Positions 1 to 13,189 of a stretch of 64,000 nucleotides of DNA are shown here, in pieces (positions within the stretch are counted from its first letter, which is position 1; every line of letters starts with the position of its first letter). This DNA is from Lycium barbarum. Lineage: Eukaryota; Streptophyta; Magnoliopsida; Solanales; Solanaceae. Position numbers and translations under genes: made by a program. The DNA is taken from positions 15,090,027-15,154,026 of the forward strand of contig NC_083345.1 in NCBI RefSeq assembly GCF_019175385.1. The letters are read 5' to 3'. The notes beneath the pieces are model-generated. The model ran no database searches, had not been told where the DNA came from, and worked only from the letters and a program-made list of their open reading frames with translations.

Positions 1-1692
1 GGTAATTAATGCAACTCCCAAAACATGAACATGTAAAATAGTGGCACTTGCTGCCCATGGTATATCATGAATCATAACTTGCTTGTACATAGTGTTCATG
101 AATCATAACTTGCTTGTACATGGTTTTCATGAATCATAAGATAACTTGTCATAGTCTTGCAAAACATGTTTTTGGTTCATGAGTAATAACAATAGTTCGA
201 AATCATATATATATATTTGTCTTAAAAACATGCTTGTAACTTGCTGGATGAAATCATAAAGTTTCATATAAACATAATGAGAACACATGAGGAAGAATTC
301 ATGATTCATGGATTAAGCTAGGATTTCCTAATAACCGTAATGGAAGATTAGGAATACAATAACGAATATAGATACAAAATTCATGTACATAAATACATAA
401 TTACGGGCTACCAATATGTTGGGTTTAATGCCCTAGGATTTGAACTTCATGGATTTTACGAAACGGATCATGGGGAAGAACGTAGAGATTCCCACATGTG
501 GATGGAAGTTCTACATACCTTAACTTCCTGCTTTTGAGCGTATCACAATGTCCTTCAATCCCTTCAACTTTAATCTATAGCAATACAGGTCATACGGACT
601 CTATATTAGCAACAATATCCATGCTTTGTTCATCTAAGCATTTTATCAAACACTTGGTGGGCATGAAGCTCCACAACCTTCATTAATGGTGTTTTCTTCA
701 CCCAATCCCCACTCTATTACTTCTAGCTGATTCTACAATCTCAAATAGGTGTAATTAACATCATTCTTCATCACCCACATGAATACAACAATCCCAAGTC
801 AACAATCCAAAACTCTAGCATAGTTCATATAATTCTCTTTATCAAACCCATTTACTATTCTCCCAAGAACTCATCAATTCACAACTATAAATGATTAGAG
901 AGTAGAACCATTATCTTTTTGAAGTCCAATCCTCTTGAATTCGGATTCTAGGGTTTCCACATCCAACAAAAATGTTCCAATCCTAACTCTATGGATTAGA
1001 AGAGTTTACTCAAGTTAGAAAGGGATTAGGGACTTAAATTCAATCTAGAATCATGATAAAAACTTACCTTGGAAGATATTGAGGTTTGGGACTTGTTCTC
1101 TATGAGTTTAGAGAGAATTTTTGTGAATAGGGTGTTGGGGAAATAAACCCCAAATCCCAAATATAACAAAAAAAACGCGTAAACCCGACTTTTGACCCGT
1201 AATCGACCTGTTTCGCGATGGGTCCGCGATACGGGTGCATCGCGTATCAGTCTGCAGCTAAAACCTCAGAGTTGCGCGATCGGTCCGCGAAGTGGGACCA
1301 TCGCGCGCTCTCTCACGCGCCTGCACGCTCCCCGAGAAGCAGCGGGTGTCGGTTCTGCACAGTGTTTGGTAAAATGGGCATAACTTCTTGTACTTAGCTC
1401 TGTTCAAGACCCATAATATACCGTTTGAAAGATATTTCAAAGGGCTACAACTTTCATCAAGGAAGTTTTCCCAAATTCAAAATTAATAAAGGGGTTATGG
1501 TCGTCGGAAGTAAGACCTTCTACAAACTCACTTGCAAACATGCCCCGTAGAGTGGTTTCCACCTTTTCTTTGCCCAAAGACATTTCTTATGACTTAATTG
1601 GTTTTCAAAACACTTCCTATAACCGTCATATTGGTTCCATTATATTATCATCTTACGAGTCAAACTTTTGCCCGAAGCTACGAGGTGTTACA
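1..1692 (-). repeat. 3' LTR of gypsy-1 (partial)
   Basis: Position 1 matches position 10366 of the other LTR, and the two stay collinear to GAGGTGTTACA at 1692/12050. Differences are scattered substitutions plus a few short indels, for example near 1365 versus 11728. About 0.8 kb of this LTR lies left of the window. Short ORFs found in both LTR copies (498-686 and 10863-11051) are LTR sequence, not genes. Confidence 0.95.
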
Positions 1693-1726
1693 ATATCTCC
1701 CCCTTGGGATCATTCGTCCTCGAATG
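1693..1726 (-). other. Polypurine tract and upstream palindrome of gypsy-1
   Basis: In element orientation a purine tract (AAGGGGGAGA) lies directly before the 3' LTR, the usual plus-strand DNA primer of LTR elements. The perfect palindrome CATTCGAGGACGAATG (1711-1726) sits just upstream, and the same 16-mer occurs at the same place in gypsy-2 (32381-32396). Confidence 0.85.
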
Positions 1727-1893
1727 ATAAACATTCGGGATTCTACAAAAATTTCGCCAGAGTTTCCCCTGTAATATGGCACTACCAACTTGTCACAATA
1801 ACCCATAATATCATTTCCTCACAGGGCTACATCACAATAGCACTATAAATTGGCCACACACGACGAAAAGCATGAAAAGAAAGCTTACATACC

Positions 1894-4800
1894 TCAAAAT
1901 ATTGGTGCTTCATCATGAATCTCTTCTGCGGGCTGAAACAAATGCGGGTACATGGATTTCATATCCTCCTCGGCTTCCCATCTAGCTTCTTCAACTTTCT
2001 GACTCCTCCACATGACTTTCACTGAGGCTACTTCCTTAGTTCTCAACTTGCGAACTTGACGATCAAGAATGGCTACGGGGATCTCCTCATATGTGAGGCC
2101 ATCCTTAACTGTTATAGTATTAGCAGGAACAACCAACGATGGGTCTCCTACACACTTTCTCAACATGGATACATGAAACACTGGGTGTACAGCAGCCAAA
2201 TCTTGTGGCAACTCAAGTTCATAAGCTACTAGACCAACCTTTCGTAGAATTCTGTAAGGTCCAATATATCTGGGACTGAGCTTTCCTTTCTTGCAAAATC
2301 TCATAACGCCCTTCATAGGTGAGACTTTAAGGAACACCCAATCATCTACTGAAAATTCTAAATCCCTTCGTCTCACATCTGTATAAGACTTTTGGCGACT
2401 CTGAGTCGTTTTCAAACGCTCCTGTATTAACTTGACTTTCTCCATAGCCTAATAAACCAAATCTGGTCCTAACAACTCTGCTTCACCTACTTCGAACCAA
2501 CCAATTGGTGATCTGCACCTTCGACCATACAGAGCTTCAAATGGTGCCATCCCAATACTACCATGATAACTATTATTATAAGAAAACTCAATGAGAGGCA
2601 AGTGATCATCCCAATTACCTTTGAAATCCAAGACACATGCTCTCAACATGTCCTCAAGGGTTTGAATAGTACGCTCTTCCTGGCCATCTGTTTGTGGATG
2701 AAAAGCTGTACTGAGGTTCACCTTGGTACCTAATCCTTTCTGAAAGAATTTCCAGAAGTTCGCCGTAAACTAAGCACCACGATCTGAAATAATGGACACT
2801 GGGGTCCCATGCAATCAGACAATTTCATTAACATACAGTTTGGCATAATCTTCTGCTGAATCCGTGGTCTTGACTGGTAAAAAGTGCGCCGACTTAGTAA
2901 GCCGGTCGACGATCACCCAAATAGAGTCATGTCTCCTAGCTGAACGAGGTAAACCTGATACAAAATCCATATTGATCATTTCCCATTTCCAGACAGGAAT
3001 ATCAATAGTCTGAGCCAAGCCACCAGGCCTCTGGTGTTCGGCTTTTACCTGCTGACAGTTCGGGCACTTAGCTACAAAATCTGTCACATTCTTCTTCATA
3101 TCGTTCCACCAGTAAATCTCCTTGAGATCATGATACATCTTAGTGGAACCTGGGTGAATGGAATACCTGGAAATGTGAGCTTCTGACATGATTCGCTCTC
3201 TGAGCCCATCTACATCTGGGACACATAATCTACCTCGGTACCTCAAGGTACCATCATCTCCCCCTTGTTCGAAAACCGTCATTTTATGCTTGTGAATCCC
3301 CTCTTTCAGCTGCAATAAATAAGGATCATTAAACTGTTTCTCCTTGACTTCAACGACTAGAGAGGAAAGAGCCCTATTCTGAACAACCACACCACCATCC
3401 TCAGAGTCCAAAAGTCGAACTCCAAGATTGGCCAAACGGTGAACTTCCTTTGTCATAACTCTCTTAGCTACGTCCACGTGGGCTAGACTTCCCATGGAAC
3501 GCCGACTAAGAGCATCAGCTACAACATTCGCTTTCCCCGGATGATAGAGAATATCCACATCATAATCCTTAAGTAATTCGAGCCATCTCCTCTGTCTAAG
3601 ATTTAGCTCCCTTTGCTTGAAGATATACTGCAGGCTTTTATGATCTGTGAAAATATCAACGTGAACTCCATACAAATAATGACGCCATATCTTAAGTGCA
3701 AAAACTACAGCTGCCAACTCTAAGTCATGAGTCGGATAATTCTTTTCGTGAACCTTGAGCTGACGAGATGCATAAGCTACAACCATACCATGCTGCATTA
3801 AGACACATCCGAGACCAACTCCCGAAGCATCACAATAAACCACGAATCCTTCAGTTCCCTCTGGCAAAGTCAAAACTGGAGCAGAGGTCAATCTCTTCTT
3901 CAACTCCTCAAAGCTTCGCTCACAAGCATCTGACCATTGGAACTTAACTTTCTTCCGAGTCAACTTAGTCAACGGAGCAGAGATAGAAGAAAATCCTTCT
4001 ACGAAGCGTCGATAATAGCCTGCCAGACCCAAGAAACTTCTTATATCAGAAACTGAGGTGGGTCTGGGCCAACTCTTTACGGCGTCAATCTTCTGAGAAT
4101 CAACTTTAACACCTTCACCCGAGATCACATGGCCTAAGAATGCCACTGATTTAAGCCAAAACTCACACTTTGAGAATTTTGCAAAAAGTTTGCGATCGTT
4201 AAGAGTCTGCAACACTATTCTGAGATGTTCTGCATGATCAGCCTCATTACGGGAATACACCAAAATATCATCAATGAAGACAATGACGAATAAATCGAGA
4301 TAAGGTTTGAAGACCCTATTCATAAGATCCATGAAAGCAGTTGGCGCATTTGTCAACCCAAATGACATAACAAGAAATTCAAAATGGCCATAACGGGTTC
4401 TAAAAGCGGTCTTCGGAATATCAACTTCCTTAACCTTTAACTGATGATAGCCTGATCTGAGATCAATCTTGGAGTAACATTGGGCGCCCTACAGTTGGTC
4501 AAATAAGTCATCTATTCTAGGAAGAGGGTACCTGTTCTTAATGGTGACCTTGTTCAGCTGACGATAGTCTATACACATACATAAGGAACCATCCTTCTTT
4601 CGCACAAATAAGACTGGTGCACCCCAGGGTGAAACACTGGGCCTAATAAACCCCTTATCAAGAAGATCTTTCAACTGGGCTTTTAACTCTTTCAACTCTG
4701 CTGGAGCCATTCTGTATGGCGGAATCGATATCGGCTGAGTATCGGGAAGTACATCAATTCCAAATTCAATCTCCCTATCAGGAGGGACTCCTGGAAGATC

Positions 4801-5811
4801 TTCTGGGAAATCATTTACAACTGGGACAAATTGAAGAGTTGGAGTCTGGGCATCTGAATCCTTGACTCGAACTAGGTGGTAGATATAACCTTTGGAAATC
4901 ATTTTTCTGGCTTTTAGGTAAGAAATGAATCTACCCCTGGGTACTACTGAATTACCCTTCCATTCTATGACTGGCTCATTAGGAAACTCGAATCTTACCA
5001 CTTTAGTTCTACAACATACTGTGGCATAACATGAAGCTAACCAATCCATACCCATGATTACATCGAAGTCTACCATTTCTAATTCCGCTAAATCAGCTAT
5101 GGTTCTGCGGTGATAGACTAAAACTGGGCAACCCTTATACATATGTCTAACTGTGAGTGATTCCCCAACTGGGGTGGACACCTCAAGGGTTCATACAATT
5201 TTTCAGGTTCAATACCAAATTTCTTAGCAACAAAAGGGGTTACATAAGATAGGGTGGATCCTGGGTCAATAAGGGCATATACTTCCAAAGTGAAAACTGT
5301 GAGTGTACCTGTGACAACATCTGCTCTAGCCTCTGTATCCTGACGACCTGTCAATGCATACAAACGGTTCTGACCACCGCCTATATTGCTGGACCTTGTT
5401 GTGCCACGCCCCTGCTGGGCCTGATTGTAACGAGGAGCTGTTGAATTTATGGACTGCGTCACATTACCTCCGGTACCCTGTCTGGCTGATGGACAGTCCC
5501 TCTGAATGTGGCCCTTCTGGCCGCAACCATAGCACACATTTGTACCCATACGACATTCACCTAAGTGTCTCTTGGTACACTTGCTACAAGCTGGAATTGT
5601 ATAGACTGACTGACCCGTACTAGCCTGAGAATGAGAACTCGATGGTCTAAAGTTCTGTTTCTTGTCATTTCTGAAATTAGGGACTGGGGCCCTAGCTGCA
5701 AATGGAGCGGGTCCTACTGACCTGTTCTTAAAGAACTACCTACCTCCTCCCGGACTAAAGTTACCTGAAGATTTAGCCCTCCTGTTGAATTCTTTATCCC
5801 TTTGTTTCTGT
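1894..5811 (-). pseudogene. gypsy-1 gag C-terminus, protease, RT, RNase H, integrase, chromodomain-like tail (broken)
   Basis: From the 5' end (5811 downward): gag tail with a CCHC zinc knuckle (CYGCGQKGHIQRDC, near 5530); protease ([11 protein letters not shown], near 5260); reverse transcriptase from about 4800 with the catalytic FIDDILVYS near 4270; RNase H ([13 protein letters not shown] near 3830); integrase zinc finger ([16 protein letters not shown] near 3050-3150) and core ([14 protein letters not shown]); then a chromodomain-like end (1900-2100). Lesions seen: a stop in the gag tail (about 5732-5734); a 1-nt loss in the protease region (about 5190); and stops at about 4486 (Q), 2818-2820 (R of the LHG motif), about 2770 (Q of GAQFT) and about 2446-2448 (Q of YQAMEKV). 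The last four are each explained by a single C-to-T change. Not translatable as a polyprotein. Confidence 0.92.
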
Positions 5812-8539
5812 TGTTGCACCCTATTTTTACCAAAGGCTAAACAAAGCACAACTTATGGAACTCTGAAAGAATTAATTATGTACAGAGTCGCCACCTAGCA
5901 TTTAAGGTATACTAGGGTACCTATAAATTATTAATATATGCAGCTTAACATGGTCTACGAAAATAAGTGAGATTCTAGGTAAGGGTTCAAATTATTCCGA
6001 AGGGAAGGTGTTAGGCATCCTTCAGAATCCACAAATGTGGTTCCCGGCTGGACCAATTTAACTATTCGAGGGATGTGTAAAAAGGCTTGATTATTATTTA
6101 CAAAAATTAGTAGAATTTAGACTAAAGAATAACTAATATGACTATTCACATAAATAATCGTGCAATACGTATTTTATACATATGTGATATAATAATTATT
6201 TTTTTAAAAAAAAAAGTTATGAGCAACTTAGAAGTTTGGGTATGTGACAAAGGTATAAAAAATGGACATGAAATTATTTTGCACTCAAGGTGAGTTAACT
6301 AATTTAACTAAGTATGTACGCCTAATCAATTAATTATGAAAATATATTATAAAGCCTAACTATTGAGGCAAATCACCCTATTTATTCACTTAAGTGTGCT
6401 AAGCTATTGAATTAAAACTCTAGCAAAACATGATAACTATAAGAATATTAGCTACAAAAATAATAACTGCCTAATATTAATTTGTCTAAAACACATAAAA
6501 TTTAAATCACCTAAGCAGATAATAAATAAATACCACTAACCTACACTCTAAAAAGTAAAGTTTCACTATATTTTATGCTTGCATAACTTAAGAATGTAAA
6601 AAAAATATAAACAAAGAATTTAAGAAGCTATTTGAACTTCTTTTGAGTGTCATCTTCAAAAAATAACTTCAGATACCTGCATGAGACTTAATAAAAAATA
6701 TTAGTAAGAGAATAAATAATTATCGGATGAATTAAAAAATAATGAATAAACTTAAAATAAAAATCCGTCTTTGTACATGGAAGGCCTTGGAAATCGACGG
6801 AAATTTCTTCATCGGCCATGGATCTAATATTCACCCAAATAAATCCATATACATACGAATAAAATATAATTATACAATTGACCACCAAAAGCATATTTCC
6901 AGGAACAAAATCCAACATTTATTGTAATTTAAAAGATTATGTAAAGTAGTCCAAAAAGTAATAAAATAACGCAAACAATATAAGTGAAGCTGCTAGCAGC
7001 AAATTTTCACAGTAAACAACCAACAATTGGGAACATTAGCAAAAGCAGAATTATCAACTAAAAAATAGAATAATAGTGATAGAAAAAAATAAAAAAAAAT
7101 AAAGACAACGGAGTAGTTCCGACCAGTTACCAAAATAACATATCGTTGGTGGAGCTCCGACGTTGGGAGTTCGTCGGGGTCGGCTTGGAGGAAGCTGGCA
7201 GTGGAGAGAGGAGGAGAACGAAGGGGGAGAAGAAGCGGGGGTGACGTCGTGTTATCGTTGGCATGAGCTTCATGGAGGAAGACAGTATTGTTGCTGGCTG
7301 CTCCTCCCCGCCATTGACGGCTGTTCAACGGCGCCGGGTAGGCAGTGACATGAAAGGACGAAGGGGTTAGGATTGCTATTGTTGTTGAAGCTTGGAGAAC
7401 AATGGAAAGGGGACAAACGGACTGCTCGTCGGTGTTAATGGAGTTCGTCGGAGCGGGCATGGTGGTCGACGTTAATGGAGAAAGGGGAAGATGAAGTGAT
7501 GGGGCAGCGGGTTTGTGGTTTGGTGGCGTGGTGGCTGCTCCATTCATGATGAAAGAGAGAAAAAAATGAATATGGAGGAAGAAAGGAAGGGTAAACGAAA
7601 GTAAAAGAGGTAGCAAAACTGTGGGGTTTTGGAAACCCATGTTCTTGAATTGGTAGAAGTTGAAAAAGATTGAAGACAATATTACTAGCTAGAGATTTAG
7701 GGAAAGAAAGAGAGAAAACACCAGTTATGCTCTTCTTCCTTTGGGTCCAATAAAGTGAAAAAAATGAGTAAGAAGAAGAAGACGTGTGAAAGAAAAGTTG
7801 GTTGGGGATATAGAAATTGTCTGACAAAAGAGATAGATAGTGCTATGCTATGTATAATAATATCATAAATACAAAAAGTCAAGACTAAGAAAGAGCTTAG
7901 GAGATTAGCTTTTTATTATTTTTTATACACATAGAAAAGAGGAAGAAGCTTAAGTATATGTGAGTGGGAGTAGGCGTGAGAAAAGCTGCCGGCGTGCATC
8001 ATAGTTGATGATTCAAGAATTCATGATCATTATTCATTATCAAACCCACCACCACACAAAACGTCCCATTATTATTTCATATTCTTTTGCCTCCTAAATG
8101 CTTACTTTAATCCTTTTAAAAAAAAATGATGAAACCTTGACTTGATCGGATTTTACTCTGCGTTTAAAAAATTAATTACTCCGATTTTCTCTACACTGTC
8201 AGACTGTACTAAAATATAGTTAATTAATACATGTATAAATAATAACGCAAGTATAAAATATAAACATTAATGTCTATGATATGAAAATGTATTGCTATAA
8301 AATTAAGAAACAATTATTAATTGCACAAAAAATGATAGTATTACGCTGTACATGTGCAAAATAATGATTCTTGAAAAAAATGACAATAAATTGAGAAAAT
8401 TCCTAAAATAAGGATGATCATCAATAAATTGTTGAAAAAATGTAAAAATGTGTAAAAAATATATTTCGTGCTCTTTAACGAATCAGGGCCCCCCAAAACG
8501 TTAATTTTAAGCACGTCGAGCCAAAATTAGGTGTCAACA
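5812..8539 (-). mobile_element. Solo LTR (2728 bp) inserted in gypsy-1 gag
   Basis: The segment begins TGTTGCACCC and ends GGTGTCAACA on the plus strand (TG...CA ends) and is flanked by the perfect 5-bp direct repeat TCTGT (5807-5811 and 8540-8544). In its own orientation (minus) it starts TGTTGACACCTAATTTTG. Removing it rejoins the gag reading region of gypsy-1. No gag or pol similarity was seen inside. The longest ORF (6993-7679, minus) is low in complexity and not recognisable. The ends match those of the larger solo LTR at 55676-59536, and both contain a GTGGCGACTC-type motif near the 3' end, so they belong to related families. The parent family is not identified. Confidence 0.85.
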
Positions 8540-9325
8540 TCTGTAAAGCTTCCTCTTCCTTCAGTTCAGCTTTATTACCTTGCACAAATGCCAAGATCTT
8601 AGAGATAGTCATTTTATCATTCTGAGCAGTAGTCTTGGCATCTCTATACAATTCGGGTTTCAACCCCAGTACAAATCTCCTAATTGTTGCCCTCATGTCG
8701 GGAACCATGTGAGTAGCAAATCTGGACAACGAAATAAATTTGAGATAGTACTCTTGAACGGTCAAGCTACCCTGCCTCAACCTCTCGAATTCCATAGCCT
8801 TTGCTTCCCGAACCACGATAGGCATAAAGTGGCCAAGGAAAGCATCAACGAACTCATCCCAAGTAGCAGAAGATGCATCCTCCCCTCGAGATTGTTCCCA
8901 TGTCTCATACCAAATATGAGCAACATCCTGCAGCTGAAAAGCACCAAACTCTGCTGCCTCAGTCTCAGTGACATGCATAATACGAAACACTTTCTGTAGG
9001 CCATCAATATAATTCTGCAGATCCTCCTCAGCCTTAGTCCCTGTGAAAGTTGGAGGTTTCATTCGTAAGAATTCCTGAGTTCTTGAACTATTTGACCCAC
9101 CACTAGCACTTAAGCTAGGGGCTGATTCTTGTCGCTGCGCCTGGTTGGCAACAATCTGAGTAAGCAGCTGGATGGCTCCTCTCATATCCATGTGTTAGGA
9201 GGTGTAGCTGTAGGAGCAGTGGGGACTGTTGTTTGAGTCGGAACAGTCTCTTCGTGAGCTACTTCCGTGGCAGCCCTTTGGCTGGTAGCTGTGTTTCTCT
9301 TCTTGTAATTTCTTTTGTAGGGCAT
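8540..9325 (-). pseudogene. gypsy-1 gag N-terminal part (broken by insertion and frameshift)
   Basis: This is the retrotransposon capsid region. The minus frame 9191-8540 carries the typical gag block (FLRMKPPTFTG, then WYETWEQSRG, WDEFVDAFLGHFMP and a VQEYYLKF segment). A likely start codon is at 9323-9325 (MPYKRNYKK), and that short leader runs out of frame just before 9191, which implies one net frameshift. The reading region then stops at the solo LTR (8539). The zinc knuckle that should follow lies beyond it, near 5530. Confidence 0.85.
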
Positions 9326-9524
9326 TTTCTGAAAACACGTACACGCACGAATTAGGAAGCCATCCTAGAAATACTGCTCTAACTGCACGATCTAAAATAT
9401 GAAAGAAGTGAGACAATCCTGAATGTCTTGGTGGTCAACTGTTTATATGTATGGGGCCCTCACACATATAAAAGAGACCCCACTGGACACGGTTTCATAG
9501 ACTTCCTAAAGATCCTTGAACCTA

Positions 9525-9537
9525 GGCTCTAATACCA
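9525..9537 (-). other. Primer binding site of gypsy-1 (tRNA-Met type)
   Basis: In element orientation TGGTATTAGAGCC begins a few bases after the 5' LTR end. It differs by one base from the usual TGGTATCAGAGC complementary to initiator tRNA-Met. Confidence 0.8.
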
Positions 9538-9542
9538 AGCTT

Positions 9543-12050
9543 TGTCACGCCCCGAACCATGGCCTGGACGTAACACGACACTCGGTGCCTGACTGCATGT
9601 GACCGAGCGAACCACATGGCTTGCTGAATCATCATGATACATAACATAAGCGGAATATAACGTGAATGCATGATGAGCCTTTATAAAACATGGTAAGTCA
9701 TAATATTTAACAGAATACTTGTTTTAACATGAGTGAGCCAAAATGGCTATACGACTCCAAATGTCTGACATGACATAACTGACTTGTCTAGTGTATGAAA
9801 CCTCTATCATGAGTCTGACTGGAAAACATACTTACTGGGACAAGGCCGCCAGCATACCTTAGATGCATAACTAATCATAAACAAAAGTTAACTAAACCCC
9901 GAATGAGATGGGGCTCACCAATAAGCTGGTACGTGCAGATCCTAATGAGCAGAGGCGTCGTCCTGTAAGTTCGTACCTGCATCGTGAAATGCAGGCCCCC
10001 GGGCAATAAAAGGGGACGTCAGCACATTGAATGTACTGGTATGTAAAACAACTGAAAGAAAGAACATGGGACATGGAATAACATGATAAGAACTGAAACT
10101 GAAAACCTGGACATGAACATGAGCATGAGTACATATATATATATCATAAGTAAAAAAATGATAAGTAGGGAGAGCAATAACTTATAACCGATCCTTGGTC
10201 TGGTGCTTGCGTCCCGCCAGCAGAATACTCAGTCCTTGCCAGGGAACATGAGATTTGATAAAATATGAAAGGATCCAGTCATTATGAGAGATCGTCCGGG
10301 ACATGAGTGGAGCGATCCTCATCCTACGGTGACTACGTAGTTTCAGGCTATCTGAAGCCCTCCTCGGTAATTAATGCAACTCCCAAAACATGAACATATA
10401 AAATAGTGGCACTTGCTGCCCATGGTATATCATGAATCATAACTTGCTTGTACATAGTGTTCATGAATCATAACTTGCTTGTACATGGTTTTCATGAATC
10501 ATAAGATAACTTGTCATAGTCTTGCAAAACATGTTTTTGGTTCATGAGTAATAACAATAGTTCGAAATCATATATATATACTTGTCTTAAAAACATGCTT
10601 GTAACTTGCTGGATGAAATCATAAAGTTTCATATAAACATAATGAGAACACATGAGGAAGAATTCATGATTCATGGATTAAGCTAGGATTTCCTAATAAC
10701 CGTAATGGAAGATTAGTAATACAATAACGAATATAGATACAAAATTCATGTACATAAATACATAATTACGGGCTACCAATATGTTGGGTTTAATGCCCTA
10801 GGATTTGAACTTCATGGATTTTACGAAACGGATCATGGGGAAGAACGTAGAGATTCCCACATGTGGATGGAAGTTCTACATACCTTAACTTCCTGCTTTT
10901 GAGCGTATCACAATGTCCTTCAATCCCTTCAACTTTAATCTATAGCAATACAGGTCATACAGACTCTATATTAGCAACAATATCCATGCTTTGTTCATCT
11001 AAGCATTTTATCAAACACTTGGTGGGCATGAAGCTCCACAACCTTCATTAATGGTGTTTTCTTCACCCAATCCCCACTCTATTACTTCTAGATGATTCTA
11101 CAATCTCAAATAGGTGTAATTAACATCATTCTTCATCACCCACATGAATACAACAATCCCAAGTCAACAATCCAAAACTCTAGCATAGTTCATATAATTC
11201 TCTTTATCAAACCCATTTACTATTCTCCCAAGAACTCATCAATTCACAACTATAAATGATTAGAGAGTAGAAACATTACCTTTTTGAAGTCCAATCCTCT
11301 TGAATTCGGATTCTAGGGTTTCCACATCCAACAAAAATGTTCCAATCCTAACTCTATGGACTAGAAGAGTTTACTCAAGTTAGGAAGGGATTAGGGACTT
11401 AAATTCAATCTAGAATCATGATAAAAACTTACCTTGGAAGATCTTGAGGTTTGGGACTTGTTCTCTATGAGTTTAGAGAGAATTTTCGTGAATAGGGTGT
11501 TGGGGAAATAAACCCCAAATCCCAAATATAACAAAAAAAACGCGTAAACCCGACTTTTGACCCGAAATCGACCTGTTTCGCGATTGGTCCGCGATGCGGG
11601 TGCATCGCGCATCAGTCTGCAGCTAAAAACTCAGAGTTGCGCGATCGGTCCGCGAAGCGGGACCATCGCGCGCTCTCTTACGCGCCCGCACGGGCCCCGA
11701 GAAGCGGTGGGTGTCGGTTCTGCACAGTAAAATGGGCATAACGTCTTGTACACAGCTCTGTTCAAGACCCATAATATACCGTTGGAAAGCTATTTCAAAG
11801 GGCTACAACTTTCATCAAGGAAGATTTCCCAAATTCCAAATTAATAAAGGGTTTATGGTCGTCGGAAGTAAGACCTTCTACAAACTCACTTGCAAACATG
11901 CCCCGTAGAGTGGCTTCCACCTTTTCTTTGCCCAAAGACATTTCTTATGACTTAATTGGTTTTCAAAACACTTCCTATAACCCTCATATTGGTTCCATTA
12001 TATTATCATCTTATGAGTCAAACTTTTGCCCGAAGCTACGAGGTGTTACA
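9543..12050 (-). repeat. 5' LTR of gypsy-1 (2508 bp)
   Basis: The plus-strand ends are TGTCACGCCC (9543) and GGTGTTACA (12050), so the LTR reads TGTAACACC...GGGCGTGACA on the minus strand. Its right 1.7 kb is duplicated at 1-1692. A GC-rich stretch with repeated CGCG sites (11575-11700) contrasts with the AT-rich remainder. Confidence 0.93.
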
Positions 12051-12137
12051 CTTATGAAATTTCCATCACAGTTTAACTAGTAAAGTAATTTAAATTGAAT
12101 TTAACAATTATAGAATTGCATAAATTTTTATAACACA

Positions 12138-12346
12138 CTCCCTCCGTCCATTTTTATTTGTACATTATACTAAAACTATCCACTTTACTTGTAAGTTATA
12201 TAGTTTGAAAAACCAAGACTTAAGTTACCATTTTATATCTATTTTACTTTTATAATTAAGTACTCCAATTCATTTCTCTCTTTTTTTTTGTGCGTATTAA
12301 GAGTGTCCCAAATCAAATATAGATAAGCAAACATGGATGGAGGGAG
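12138..12346. mobile_element. Stowaway-type MITE
   Basis: Terminal inverted repeats CTCCCTCCGTCC (left) and GGATGGAGGGAG (right) enclose about 209 bp. This is the classic plant Stowaway (Tc1/mariner-derived) terminus. TA follows the right end; the left flank is CA, so the expected TA duplication is imperfect. Confidence 0.8.
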
Positions 12347-13189
12347 TAATAAAAAAAGAAATTATAAAAAAATGAATTTTGATCTCAATCCAAAATTCCC
12401 ATTGAGACCCAATTTTTTCGATTTAAATACTCACAGATTTGAGATTAATAGAAATGCTTAATTTAAGGGATTTTGAAGTTTCTACTTGTGTGTTCTCACT
12501 AGAGATCACAGATAAAATAATAGAAAAGAGGAAAGACAATATAAATAATAAAAAGATAAATAGAAAATTGGGAGAGCTGAAAAGGGAATTACTGGAACAA
12601 AGGAAGTAAAAAAGCACAAAGAAAAACGGGGTAAAAAATGTTCAAGATAGATTCAAACTTGTGTCTACCAGCCGTGACGCTTTTGTCTAATTTAAGATTG
12701 GGGGTGGCAGGATCAAATATTTAACCTAATTTAAGCAAATTACAACATAAGTATATAAAAAAATTATTAATCTAGCGGGTGTCATGCCACCTCCACTCTT
12801 TAGGGTGGATCCGCCCCTGAGTACTTACTCTCTCTATTCTAATTTATGTGAAGTTTGAGAAATAAAAAAATAAAAAAATTGAAGCGTGTGATATTAAACA
12901 TGCATGCCATAGCAGTTACGTGTTTAATTAATGCAAAATAATATGTATACAGAAAATAACAATATGTGTTAATGATATAAACATTAAAGTACTGTACATG
13001 TTCAGTATACCCAAATTTCTAGATTTCAAGTAATTGAACGTTAAATCTCATAAGTCTCATAAGTACTAAATATAAAATTTACAAATAATTAATGGACCAA
13101 AAATGCTATTAAATCAAAAAAAAAAATTATAGAGTAACGAGTAACCTGAAAAAAAAAAATAGAACAAAAATCTGCCGCTCTCCTAATAT
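12347..13189. other. Intergenic, no gene seen
   Basis: AT-rich sequence without a convincing reading frame. Near 12795-12820 there is a terminus-like motif (GGATCCGCCCCTG) of the kind found at ends of hAT-like elements, but no partner end was located. Confidence 0.5.

Larger units (their letters stand above)
1..12050 (-). mobile_element. Ty3/gypsy LTR retrotransposon gypsy-1, decayed, 3' LTR cut by window edge
   Basis: Read on the minus strand, the order is 5' LTR (12050-9543), tRNA-Met-type primer site, gag, protease, reverse transcriptase, RNase H, integrase with chromodomain-like tail, polypurine tract, 3' LTR (1692 to the window edge). This domain order defines Ty3/gypsy, and the short chromodomain-like C-terminus fits the Tekay/Del chromovirus branch (inference). 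The LTRs begin TGTAACACC and end GGGCGTGACA in element orientation. The coding part has one insertion (5812-8539), at least two frameshifts and at least five stop codons, so it cannot move by itself. Bases CTTAT follow the element at 12051; the matching target duplication lies outside the window. Confidence 0.93.

Noticed and set aside
498..686. 62-residue frame repeated at 10863-11051
   Set aside because: It is part of the gypsy-1 LTR in both copies.
6993..7679. 228-residue minus-strand frame
   Set aside because: It lies wholly inside the solo LTR 5812-8539, is low in complexity (Pro, Ser, Thr, Phe runs) and matches no family I know.
12795..12820. Possible end of a hAT-like element (GGATCCGCCCCTG)
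   Set aside because: Only one end was found; no matching terminus or target duplication.
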